Assembly (NCBI GenBank): GCA_003448835.1
Contig: DLXM01000070.1
Span: forward strand, 1-6,419
Reading direction: 5' to 3'
Length of the DNA: 6,419 nucleotides
From: Bacteroidota bacterium
GTDB taxonomy: Bacteria; Bacteroidota; Rhodothermia; Balneolales; HLUCCA01
A program made the translations under genes and the position numbers. This document shows, one piece after another, positions 1 through 4,151 of this stretch. The notes beneath the pieces are model-generated. The model saw nothing but the letters and a program-made list of their open reading frames with translations. It did not search any database and had not been told where the DNA came from. Position 1 is the stretch's first letter; each line of letters starts with the position of its first letter.

Positions 1-1
1 T

Positions 2-169
2 ATTCAACCCGAACCGGCAGAACATCTTGTTGGCTGGATGGAAGAACAGGGATATAAGGTTGGATATGAGGTAAATGACTGGCGTTGTAAAATAAACGTC
101 TTTGGTGGATATTCCCTAAACTTTCCCAATGACGAGATTATGAGTGCATTTCTAATTAAGTGGATGTGA
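2..169 (+). CDS. LRWS-family small protein, member 1 (class B, 5' end outside window)
   Basis: Only the last 55 residues are present; the reading frame is open from base 2 and stops with TGA at 167-169. The end reads N-F-P-N-D-E-I-M-S-A-F-L-I-K-W-M, which aligns with the tail of the 16 genes that follow, but with Lys for Arg and a final Met for Ser. It is the most divergent tail in the array. Near residue 12 it has W-M-E-E-Q-G, matching the W-[CM]-x-[KE]-[NQ] motif of members 6, 8 and 10 rather than the W-x-N-F motif of class A, so I place it in class B. Its stop overlaps the next ATG by one base (TGATG). The junction lacks the GAGG core of later junctions, leaving only AAGTGG upstream of the next start. 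Function is unknown. Membership rests on tail alignment by eye. Confidence 0.75.
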   Translation: MQPEPAEHLVGWMEEQGYKVGYEVNDWRCKINVFGGYSLNFPNDEIMSAFLIKWM

Positions 170-375
170 TGAGCATTGTGATCGAATTTGCAGAACTTGA
201 AGATTCGCCGTGGTGGCAGAATTTCGCCAGGGCATTTCGTTCAAAGACACGTAGGGATGTTGATGAACATCTTGCGGAATTCAATGCCACATATCCCATG
301 CCGGGCCGTGGACCTTGGAATCTAACCTTTGAGGATGAGGATGGGTTCAGTATGTTCCTACTCAGGTGGTCGTGA
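169..375 (+). CDS. LRWS-family small protein, member 2 (class A)
   Basis: This is a 68-aa acidic protein of unknown function. The order of elements is an N-terminal strand-like segment (I3-L10), W15-W16-Q-N18-F19, a charged helical stretch rich in Arg and Lys (20-38), N39-A40-T-Y42, a Pro/Gly-rich turn (43-49), then the family tail F54-E-D-E with F-L-L-R-W-S at 63-68. I chose ATG 169, which overlaps the preceding TGA by one base, over an in-frame GTG nine bases upstream, because every array gene starts on its neighbour's stop codon. It is closest to member 3, sharing W-W-x-N-F-A-R and D-V-D-x2-L-x3-N-A-x-Y at equal positions. The two are probably tandem duplicates that have since diverged. 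The predicted fold is a small alpha/beta domain, which is inference only. Confidence 0.85.
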   Translation: MSIVIEFAELEDSPWWQNFARAFRSKTRRDVDEHLAEFNATYPMPGRGPWNLTFEDEDGFSMFLLRWS

Positions 376-578
376 TGCGAGTTGAGCTTAATTTTGAAGA
401 CCTACTCGATGCTCAATGGTGGCGTAATTTCGCTAGAAGCACCAAACTACAGTCACGAAAAGATGTTGACGACTGTCTTAAAGATCATAATGCCAAATAT
501 AATTGGGATCCTGGGAATTGGGCATTGATATTTGAAGATGAAACTGATTTCAGCATGTTCCTACTCAGGTGGTCATAA
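375..578 (+). CDS. LRWS-family small protein, member 3 (class A)
   Basis: This is a 67-aa protein of unknown function. It opens with a strand-like R2-V-E-L-N-F, followed by W15-W16-R-N18-F19-A-R, a basic patch S27-R-K-D30, N39-A40-K-Y42 and the tail F53-E-D-E with F-L-L-R-W-S at 62-67. The start ATG at 375 overlaps the stop of member 2 by one base (TGATG). The upstream AGGTGG that encodes Arg-Trp of member 2 can serve as ribosome-binding site, five bases from the ATG when measured from AGG. The spacing between all motifs is the same as in member 2, which supports a direct duplication. The DNA block TGGTGGCGTAATTT here is repeated exactly in members 4 and 5, so the similarity extends to DNA level around the W-W-R-N-F motif as well as at the 3' end. 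Confidence 0.87.
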   Translation: MRVELNFEDLLDAQWWRNFARSTKLQSRKDVDDCLKDHNAKYNWDPGNWALIFEDETDFSMFLLRWS

Positions 579-823
579 TGCACAACTTGTTTATATTTGA
601 CGATTCATGCAGATATGAGGACGTTCCAATTTGGTGGCGTAATTTTATGGATGCCCATTGTAAATCACCAATATTACTAACTGAAGATGAGTTGAATGAC
701 ATTCTAAACCCACTCAATGCTAGATTTTTCACTACTAAAAATGAAGACAATGAATTTGGTGATCGATATCTAAAGTTCGAGAATGAAGCAGATATATCAC
801 TTTTTATTCTACGGTGGTCATAA
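578..823 (+). CDS. LRWS-family small protein, member 4 (class A, twin of member 5)
   Basis: This 81-aa protein is one of the longer members. It begins M-H-N-L-F-I-F, then Y13-E-D-V-P-I-W-W-R-N-F23, a variable acidic middle (L34-T-E-D-E-L), N47-A-R-F50, a family-specific F60-G-D-R-Y-L segment, and the tail F67-E-N-E-A-D-I-S-L-F-I-L-R-W-S. It is about 60% identical by eye to the next gene, with identity concentrated at both ends and a variable middle (residues 24-58). ATG 578 overlaps the TAA of member 3 by one base (TAATG). Its own tail uses Arg codon CGG, so the junction to member 5 reads CGGTGGTCATAATG and has a weaker Shine-Dalgarno match (GGTG) than the AGG junctions. Function is unknown. 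Confidence 0.87.
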   Translation: MHNLFIFDDSCRYEDVPIWWRNFMDAHCKSPILLTEDELNDILNPLNARFFTTKNEDNEFGDRYLKFENEADISLFILRWS

Positions 824-1071
824 TGCACGACTTGTTTATATTCGGTAGCTCTGCCAAGTATGACGATGTGCCGATTTGGTGGCGTAATTTCTTGAAAGCT
901 CATAGCGATAATAAAAACAATCTGATAACTGCAGAAGTGTTGAACAAGATATTGAAGCCCCAGGATATTATGTTTTACAGCACCAAGGGACTTGGTGAGG
1001 GATTCGGTGACCGATATTTAAGGTTCGAGAATGAGGCCGATATATCCCTTTTTATCCTACGGTGGAGTTAA
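823..1071 (+). CDS. LRWS-family small protein, member 5 (class A, twin of member 4)
   Basis: This 82-aa protein shares M-H-x-L-F-I-F, Y-x-D-V-P-I-W-W-R-N-F, F-G-D-R-Y-L and the whole tail F-E-N-E-A-D-I-S-L-F-I-L-R-W-S with member 4. The pair differ mainly in residues 24-60, with a one-residue length change. The N-A-x-[YF] motif found elsewhere is degraded here to D48-I-M-F51, the only clear loss of that motif in class A, so either it is not essential or this copy has specialised. The start is ATG 823 on the preceding TAA (TAATG). Its end departs from the usual junction: the last codons are CGG TGG AGT TAA, so the final Ser uses AGT instead of TCA. That suggests the serine itself, and not only the DNA, is kept. 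It is followed by the first complete class B gene. Confidence 0.87.
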   Translation: MHDLFIFGSSAKYDDVPIWWRNFLKAHSDNKNNLITAEVLNKILKPQDIMFYSTKGLGEGFGDRYLRFENEADISLFILRWS

Positions 1072-1322
1072 TGATTACCTATAGGGAAGTCGAGTTCGGC
1101 ATACGAGTGCCAGTCCTTCATGAAGTGGTCATAAGGATTATGCCAGATGCGTATTGGATGACCTATAATAGAGACCAAGATGCTATTCATGAAGAAATGT
1201 ACCAATGGTGTAAGAAAAATTGTAAGGGACATTTCTATTTTTATCCGAGTTGGACGAAGAAAATTGGAGCAGAATTTGACGACGATGAGGACGCAGTTCT
1301 ATTTGCCCTGAGGTGGTCATGA
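1071..1322 (+). CDS. LRWS-family small protein, member 6 (class B)
   Basis: At 83 aa this is the longest complete member and the first full class B copy. It has an extended beta-like N-terminus (residues 2-26), an aromatic stretch Y28-W-M-T-Y32, then Y44-Q-W-C-K-K-N-C51, an aromatic F55-Y-F-Y-P-S-W segment and the tail F69-D-D-D-E-D-A-V-L-F-A-L-R-W-S. It lacks both W-x-N-F and N-A-x-Y; the W-C-K-K-N helix seems to take their place. Two cysteines (C47, C51) are four residues apart, but C51 is replaced by Ala in member 8, so metal binding is unlikely. ATG 1071 overlaps TAA by one base. It ends CTG AGG TGG TCA TGA, the first junction of the ATGA type. Tails ending L-F-A-L-R-W occur, as I recall, in scattered phage hypothetical proteins; this was not checked. 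Confidence 0.85.
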   Translation: MITYREVEFGIRVPVLHEVVIRIMPDAYWMTYNRDQDAIHEEMYQWCKKNCKGHFYFYPSWTKKIGAEFDDDEDAVLFALRWS

Positions 1323-1546
1323 TTGAGTTTGAGCTCGTAACTCTTAAAGGAAAACCTGGCCCTGATATTATCAGATGTTGGAATAACTTGTTGGATCAAA
1401 AGAATTCAGAATGTGATCGTGATTTTTTCACCATGGTGCGTCTCATTGAGGATGAGTTATCCAATTACAATGCAAAAGTATCGAAAAATCATCTTGTATT
1501 TGAGGATGAATTGTACGCCACTATGTTTATATTGAGATGGTCATGA
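1319..1546 (+). CDS. LRWS-family small protein, member 7 (class A)
   Basis: This is a 75-aa protein of unknown function. It has an N-terminal strand I2-E-F-E-L-V, then R19-C20-W21-N-N-L24 as its version of W-x-N-[FLM], an amphipathic stretch ending V40-R-L-I-E-D-E-L, Y50-N51-A-K-V54, and the tail F61-E-D-E-L-Y-A-T-M-F-I-L-R-W-S. It begins at ATG 1319 inside the ATGA overlap (four bases), preceded by GAGGTGG with five bases between GAGG and ATG. It is most similar to member 9: both have a Cys before the Trp, a D-E-L-S-[NK]-Y-[NS]-A-K-[VI] block and equal spacing to the tail. Together with class B member 6 it forms a B-A pair that seems to recur twice more downstream. Confidence 0.87.
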   Translation: MIEFELVTLKGKPGPDIIRCWNNLLDQKNSECDRDFFTMVRLIEDELSNYNAKVSKNHLVFEDELYATMFILRWS

Positions 1547-1728
1547 ACAAAATCCAACTTGATCTTAATAACATCACTTACGCTGAATACCTGAAAATTT
1601 ATTATTGGTGTAAAAATAATGCTCTGCTTTTCACTGTTGATTATCTAGATTGGGTGAAATATTTAGACACATGGTGGGTTTTTGATCATGAACGTGATGC
1701 AGCATTATTTGCCCTGAGGTGGCTATGA
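1543..1728 (+). CDS. LRWS-family small protein, member 8 (class B, shortest)
   Basis: At 61 aa this is the shortest complete member. It has a short strand I4-Q-L-D-L, then Y14-A-E-Y-L-K-I-Y-Y-W22-C-K-N-N26, a hydrophobic/aromatic stretch L28-L-F-T-V-D-Y-L-D-W, W44-W45-V-F, and the tail F47-D-H-E-R-D-A-A-L-F-A-L-R-W-L. It ends in Leu where nearly all others have Ser or Thr. It shares W-C-K-[KN]-N and L-F-A-L-R-W with member 6 but lacks the longer N-terminal extension of that protein. It starts at ATG 1543 in an ATGA overlap. The upstream site is weak (GAGATGG), because member 7 uses Arg codon AGA; an out-of-register ATG in GAGATGG lies two codons upstream in the same frame and would add Met-Val if used. 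Function is unknown. Confidence 0.85.
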   Translation: MNKIQLDLNNITYAEYLKIYYWCKNNALLFTVDYLDWVKYLDTWWVFDHERDAALFALRWL

Positions 1729-1949
1729 TTCGACTTGAAATTATCACACATATTCCTGATGATAACCGGTATAAAATTTTAACGTGTTGGGATAACATGT
1801 TGAAACACTTAACTATGGAGAGTTCCTCCATTAACGTGGTGCAACGAGTCGTGGATGAATTATCCAAATATAGTGCCAAAATTTCAGATGGTCATATTGA
1901 GTTTGACGATGATGCCCTAGCTAGTATGTTTATATTGAGGTGGTCATGA
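1725..1949 (+). CDS. LRWS-family small protein, member 9 (class A)
   Basis: This 74-aa protein is closely parallel to member 7. It has strand I2-R-L-E-I-I, then T20-C21-W22-D-N-M25, V39-Q-R-V-V-D-E-L, Y49-S50-A-K-I53, H57-I-E-F60 and the tail D-D-D-A-L-A-S-M-F-I-L-R-W-S. Asn of the N-A-x-Y motif is Ser here. ATG 1725 sits in the ATGA overlap with member 8 after GAGGTGGCT, a good ribosome-binding site. Its 3' end is the archetype of the junction module: 1926-1949 encode M-F-I-L-R-W-S-stop with TTGAGGTGGTCATGA. With member 8 it repeats the B-A gene order of 6-7. Confidence 0.87.
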   Translation: MIRLEIITHIPDDNRYKILTCWDNMLKHLTMESSSINVVQRVVDELSKYSAKISDGHIEFDDDALASMFILRWS

Positions 1950-2146
1950 GCAAGGTTGAGAAAACAACATACGCAGGTTGGGACAATTATCCAGTTTACA
2001 GTTGTAGAGACATGGATGATTGGTCTGAAATCAGTGAATGGATGTATAAGAATGGTTGCAAACCGTTTCTATTGAGTTCGGGTAGTAGTCGTTATGTGTT
2101 TCAAGTTAGAGAAAATTATGACTGGTTCGTATTGAGGTGGTCATGA
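1946..2146 (+). CDS. LRWS-family small protein, member 10 (class B, divergent)
   Basis: This 66-aa protein is the most divergent complete member. Its N-terminus (S2-K-V-E-K-T-T-Y-A-G-W-D-N-Y) is polar and Gly/Trp-containing, followed by D25-W26 and E31-W32-M-Y-K-N-G-C38, a short F41-L-L-S-S-G-S-S linker, and a tail V51-F-Q-V-R-E-N-Y-D-W-F-V-L-R-W-S. The acidic E-D-E block is replaced by Q-V-R-E, yet the final F-x-L-R-W-S and its junction DNA are intact. That fits selection acting on the last codons independently of the rest of the tail. It starts at ATG 1946 (ATGA overlap) behind GAGGTGG. I assign it to class B on W-M-Y-K-N-G, which resembles W-M-E-E-Q-G of member 1. Function is unknown. Confidence 0.83.
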   Translation: MSKVEKTTYAGWDNYPVYSCRDMDDWSEISEWMYKNGCKPFLLSSGSSRYVFQVRENYDWFVLRWS

Positions 2147-2379
2147 TTAAATTAGAAATCGTAAAAAACAGGGGCAATGATTTTGTAATTGATCCAATTT
2201 GGTTTAATTTTATCGCAGCGATAAAAAAGGACCTGAACCACACCTTTCATGATAATGACTTTGAATTTTGGAGACGTGTTCGGTCAGAGTTGGCTTCATA
2301 TGATGCCACGTTGCATCTTCACGATATTGAATTCAAATCAGAGGAACAGCTATCCATGTTTATATTGAGGTGGACATGA
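2143..2379 (+). CDS. LRWS-family small protein, member 11 (class A)
   Basis: This 78-aa protein has strand I2-K-L-E-I-V, D17-P-I-W20-F-N22-F23 as its W-x-N-F motif, a long helical segment with lysines (A25-A-I-K-K-D-L), F40-E-F-W-R-R-V-R-S-E-L50, Y53-D54-A-T-L57, and the tail I62-E-F-K-S-E-E-Q-L-S-M-F-I-L-R-W-T. The final residue is Thr (ACA) instead of Ser. The insert between the W-x-N-F and E-L-x2-Y motifs is longer than in members 2-3 and similar to that of member 12, which also ends in R-W-T. The two are therefore probable neighbours by duplication. It starts at ATG 2143 (ATGA) after TTGAGGTGG. With member 10 it forms the third B-A pair. Confidence 0.87.
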   Translation: MIKLEIVKNRGNDFVIDPIWFNFIAAIKKDLNHTFHDNDFEFWRRVRSELASYDATLHLHDIEFKSEEQLSMFILRWT

Positions 2380-2615
2380 TTCAGCTTAAAATTCTGAATT
2401 ATTCTATAGATGATTCACGATTTGGAACCGTTGCGCCATATTGGGTTAATTTGGTAAACGATTGTCGTGATAAATGCACTGGGGATGATTATGACAAAAA
2501 AGTATGGACACACATCTATGCTGAATTGGCAATGTATAATGCCACGTTCAAGGATTTTATGATTGAGTTCGAAGATGAGTCCCAAGCTACCATGTTTATA
2601 TTGAGATGGACATGA
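2376..2615 (+). CDS. LRWS-family small protein, member 12 (class A)
   Basis: This 79-aa protein has strand I2-Q-L-K-I-L, an extended loop (N8-A20), P21-Y-W23-V-N25-L26, a Cys/Asp-rich segment (C30 to D40), V43-W-T-H-I-Y-A-E-L51, Y54-N55-A-T-F58, and the tail I63-E-F-E-D-E-S-Q-A-T-M-F-I-L-R-W-T. Its A-E-L-A-M-Y-N-A-T-F block is collinear with S-E-L-A-S-Y-D-A-T-L of member 11, and both end in Thr. ATG 2376 lies in the ATGA overlap and the upstream junction reads GAGGTGGACATGA. Its own tail uses AGA for Arg, so the site offered to member 13 (GAGATGG) is weaker. It is the last member whose tail ends in R-W; from the next gene on, Tyr or Phe replaces the Trp. Confidence 0.87.
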   Translation: MIQLKILNYSIDDSRFGTVAPYWVNLVNDCRDKCTGDDYDKKVWTHIYAELAMYNATFKDFMIEFEDESQATMFILRWT

Positions 2616-2836
2616 CTCATCAAATAGTGCTGTGGGATTTAAAAGATCCCAAAGACCCCACTATACAAAACATGTGGGTAAATTTCTGTAGTTTACTAGG
2701 AATGGATATAACCGTAAACAACCTAAATCAAAAACTTGCAGAATTCAAAGCCAAGTATATATGGGATGACCGACGGATTTATATTGAGTTTGAAGACGAG
2801 CAAAATCTTAGCTTGTTTATATTGAGGTATTCATGA
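2612..2836 (+). CDS. LRWS-family small protein, member 13 (class A, R-Y-S tail)
   Basis: This 74-aa protein opens with T2-H-Q-I-V-L-W8-D, has a Lys/Asp/Pro turn (K11-D-P-K-D-P), M21-W22-V-N24-F25-C26, then L38-N-Q-K-L-A-E-F-K-A-K-Y49, I56-Y-I-E-F60 and the tail E-D-E-Q-N-L-S-L-F-I-L-R-Y-S. It founds a subgroup (13-17) defined by N-F-C or N-F-Y-C after the Trp and by [RK]-[YF]-S at the end. The N-terminal [QK]-I-V-L-W-D is shared with member 14 and L-N-Q-K-L-x-E likewise, so these two are sister copies. It starts at ATG 2612 (ATGA overlap) with a weak upstream site GAGATGG. The 3' end TTGAGGTATTCATGA restores the GAGGT core for the next gene. Confidence 0.87.
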   Translation: MTHQIVLWDLKDPKDPTIQNMWVNFCSLLGMDITVNNLNQKLAEFKAKYIWDDRRIYIEFEDEQNLSLFILRYS

Positions 2837-3057
2837 CTTACAAAATAGTTCTATGGGATAAAGAAAGACCCTTCACAGCTATTTCTCAGAGATGGTGGAT
2901 AAATTTCTGTAACTCACTGGCTTACGAGTTATCAGAATATAACGTGAATCAAAAACTCAAGGAATATCATGCCAAATATGTATCGGCAAACGAGCAAATC
3001 TACATTGAGTTCGAAGATGAAAAATACAGTAGTATGCTTATATTGAGGTTTTCATGA
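2833..3057 (+). CDS. LRWS-family small protein, member 14 (class A, R-F-S tail)
   Basis: This 74-aa protein is equal in length to member 13 and collinear with it. It has T2-Y-K-I-V-L-W8-D, R20-W21-W22-I-N24-F25-C26, V38-N-Q-K-L-K-E-Y-H-A-K-Y49, I56-Y-I-E-F60 and the tail E-D-E-K-Y-S-S-M-L-I-L-R-F-S. The normally constant Phe before I-L-R is Leu here. It starts at ATG 2833 in the ATGA overlap; GAGGT lies five bases upstream measured from GAGG. No signal peptide or membrane segment is visible, as in the other members, so a cytoplasmic protein is expected. The conserved Cys after N-F is shared across the 13-17 subgroup and may be structural. Function is unknown. Confidence 0.88.
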   Translation: MTYKIVLWDKERPFTAISQRWWINFCNSLAYELSEYNVNQKLKEYHAKYVSANEQIYIEFEDEKYSSMLILRFS

Positions 3058-3251
3058 TTTATAGAATCACTTTAGAGGATAATCCCACCTGGTGGAAAAA
3101 CTTTTGTAATCAGGATAAAATCCCATCTGATTTACGTCGAGAATTGCGAGAATACCATGTCAGATATTCATGGGATTCTGTTCTCCGAAAAGCATATGTT
3201 GAATTCGACGATGAGCAATATGCCAGCATGTTTATATTGAGGTATTCGTGA
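3054..3251 (+). CDS. LRWS-family small protein, member 15 (class A, R-Y-S tail)
   Basis: At 65 aa this is the most compact class A member. It has strand I2-Y-R-I-T-L, W13-W14-K-N16-F17-C18, a short charged helix (D26-L-R-R-E-L-R-E), Y34-H-V-R-Y38 as its N-A-x-Y equivalent, A47-Y-V-E-F51 and the tail D-D-E-Q-Y-A-S-M-F-I-L-R-Y-S. It shows the minimum architecture of the family. It starts at ATG 3054 (ATGA) behind GAGGTTTTC. Its last 57 bases (3195-3251) match the last 57 of member 16 at 53 positions by eye, although the N-terminal halves are barely alignable. This indicates recent exchange or conversion of the 3' end. The stop is part of TTCGTGAGC, so the next gene starts with GTG. Confidence 0.87.
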   Translation: MIYRITLEDNPTWWKNFCNQDKIPSDLRRELREYHVRYSWDSVLRKAYVEFDDEQYASMFILRYS

Positions 3252-3469
3252 GCGTTAAAATGACTCTTTGGAGTACCGGTACACCGGTGGTGACTTGGTG
3301 GAATAATTTTTATTGTCAACATAACACGGGTATTGGCTCATTAAGTGAAATCGACATAAACCAAATACTCAAAGAGCATTACGCCAAATACGTGATTGCC
3401 TATAAAGAAATCTATGTTGAATTCGAAGATGAGCAATATGCCAGCATGTTTATACTGAAGTATTCATGA
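3248..3469 (+). CDS. LRWS-family small protein, member 16 (class A, GTG start, K-Y-S tail)
   Basis: This 73-aa protein has V3-K-M-T-L-W, W17-W18-N-N20-F21-Y-C23, a Gly/Ser segment, D36-I-N-Q-I-L-K-E-H-Y-A-K-Y48, I55-Y-V-E-F59 and the tail E-D-E-Q-Y-A-S-M-F-I-L-K-Y-S. I chose GTG 3248, within a GTGA overlap, because it occupies exactly the position used by the ATG of all neighbours. The alternative ATG at 3260 would cut the first strand. The junction at its own end carries AAG (Lys) rather than AGG, giving CTGAAGTATTCATGA and the weakest ribosome-binding site of the later array. The D-I-N-Q-x-L-K-E block resembles members 13 and 14, while the tail DNA resembles member 15, so the gene looks mosaic. 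Confidence 0.86.
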   Translation: MSVKMTLWSTGTPVVTWWNNFYCQHNTGIGSLSEIDINQILKEHYAKYVIAYKEIYVEFEDEQYASMFILKYS

Positions 3470-3693
3470 TCCAACCTGTATCAATCAAGCCCTTTAAAGT
3501 GCAGCTCACCAATAAGGATTTACGTTGGTGGTTGAATTTCTGCGAAGAAACCAAGAGTACAAATATGAAAGAATTGCAAGCCAATTTGAAATTATATAAT
3601 GCCGAATATGTTTACGAGATACCCAGTGGGAATTCATTTATTGAATTTGACGATGAAAGGTACTATAGTATGTTCATATTGAGGTTTTCATAA
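3466..3693 (+). CDS. LRWS-family small protein, member 17 (class A, last of the array)
   Basis: This 75-aa protein has an extended N-terminus (I2-Q-P-V-S-I-K-P-F-K-V-Q-L), R20-W21-W22-L-N24-F25-C26, a Lys/Asn-rich helix, L41-K-L-Y-N45-A-E-Y48, S57-F-I-E-F61 and the tail D-D-E-R-Y-Y-S-M-F-I-L-R-F-S. It starts at ATG 3466 (ATGA). Its stop returns to TAATG, the one-base overlap used at the 5' side of the array, and the following gene is not a family member. The GAGG of its tail lies eight bases before the next ATG, so the array still supplies the ribosome-binding site of the unrelated downstream gene. Function is unknown. Confidence 0.87.
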   Translation: MIQPVSIKPFKVQLTNKDLRWWLNFCEETKSTNMKELQANLKLYNAEYVYEIPSGNSFIEFDDERYYSMFILRFS

Positions 3694-4151
3694 TGATTAA
3701 CGCCAAACCATTGATGTCTAATAAATTTTGGGTACTAGAAGAAGATGGTACTAAGATCGGAACTCTTCAGGCTATGGATGATGGTTATATTTTGATCATG
3801 AATGGATCAAAGAGCTACATTCAGACTGAGGAATTATATAAGAAATATCAGATCAAATTAGAAAAGAAGTCCATTACCAACTCATCTAAGAAAGACGAGC
3901 CCGTTGTCTTTGAGTATCCCAGTGCGTCTGAACCATATAACAGCATTTGGAATTGCAATCTAAATCTTCCCCTATACACGAAAAAGCCCGACAGTAAGAG
4001 CCTACACTGTGCCGGATATTATATCGTTAAATTCGATAAGGGTTGGGTTGAAGCTTTCTGTCCCAAGCTAGTGACGTTGAATAAGTATCCATACAAGGGA
4101 CCATTTAAGAATCAAATTGAAGCAAGGGCAGTATTAGTAAATGAGCGATAA
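3693..4151 (+). CDS. Conserved-type phage protein of unknown function, 152 aa
   Basis: This is not a member of the array family. Residues 11-40 read K-F-W-V-L-E-E-D-G-T-K-I-G-T-L-Q followed by G-Y-I-L-I, a small beta domain. A charged Lys/Ser linker covers 55-72. The C-terminal domain (75-148) contains Y82-N-S-I-W, L95-Y-T-K, S101-K-S-L-H-C106-A-G-Y-Y-I-V-K-F, G117-W-V-x-A-F-C123-P-K-L-x-T-L and G136-P-F-K. I recall similar proteins with both halves in T4-like marine phages, always unannotated; this is memory, not a search. ATG 3693 overlaps the preceding TAA by one base and has GAGG eight bases upstream. An internal ATG at residue 8 would start directly before the conserved K-F-W-V-L and is a possible alternative. 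No signal peptide or membrane segment is seen. Confidence 0.88.
   Translation: MINAKPLMSNKFWVLEEDGTKIGTLQAMDDGYILIMNGSKSYIQTEELYKKYQIKLEKKSITNSSKKDEPVVFEYPSASEPYNSIWNCNLNLPLYTKKPDSKSLHCAGYYIVKFDKGWVEAFCPKLVTLNKYPYKGPFKNQIEARAVLVNER

Larger units (their letters stand above)
352..3693 (+). repeat. Dispersed 24-bp junction module (C-terminal codons + SD + stop + start)
   Basis: Each array gene ends in a conserved block of about 24 bases encoding M-F-I-L-R-W-S-stop and overlapping the next start. Best copies are at 1523-1546, 1926-1949, 2356-2379, 2592-2615, 2813-2836, 3034-3057, 3228-3251, 3446-3469 and 3670-3693; 2123-2146 and the ends at 375, 578, 823, 1071, 1322 and 1728 are more divergent. 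The core TTGAGGTGGTCATGA contains GAGGTG, complementary to the 16S rRNA 3' end, five bases (from GAGG) before ATG. Reading the 17 tails, the Arg/Lys codon is AGG in 11, AGA in 2, CGG in 2 and AAG in 2. The block has three jobs at once: protein tail, ribosome-binding site, and a potential recombination seam. The listed span covers all copies, with unrelated coding sequence between them. Confidence 0.85.

Noticed and set aside
160..168. GTG start for member 2, and equivalent upstream GTG/ATG starts for other members
   Set aside because: These arise from the conserved GTGG of the junction module read in the next gene's frame. They would overlap the ribosome-binding site itself; the ATG on the stop codon is consistent at every junction.
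565..903. A 112-codon open frame on the minus strand across members 4 and 5
   Set aside because: It is antisense to two well-supported paralogous genes. Its openness follows from the codons of the duplicated plus-strand genes, and no ribosome-binding site supports it.
3274..3289. Two adjacent 8-bp palindromes (TACCGGTA, CACCGGTG) in member 16
   Set aside because: They could be an operator or a restriction-type site, but lie within codons for a variable segment and have no copies elsewhere in the window that I could find.
352..3693. CRISPR-like or integron-like array suggested by regularly spaced repeats
   Set aside because: The repeats are coding, the spacing of about 200-250 bases corresponds to whole genes, there is no palindromic repeat or attC-like structure, and no cas or integrase gene is present.
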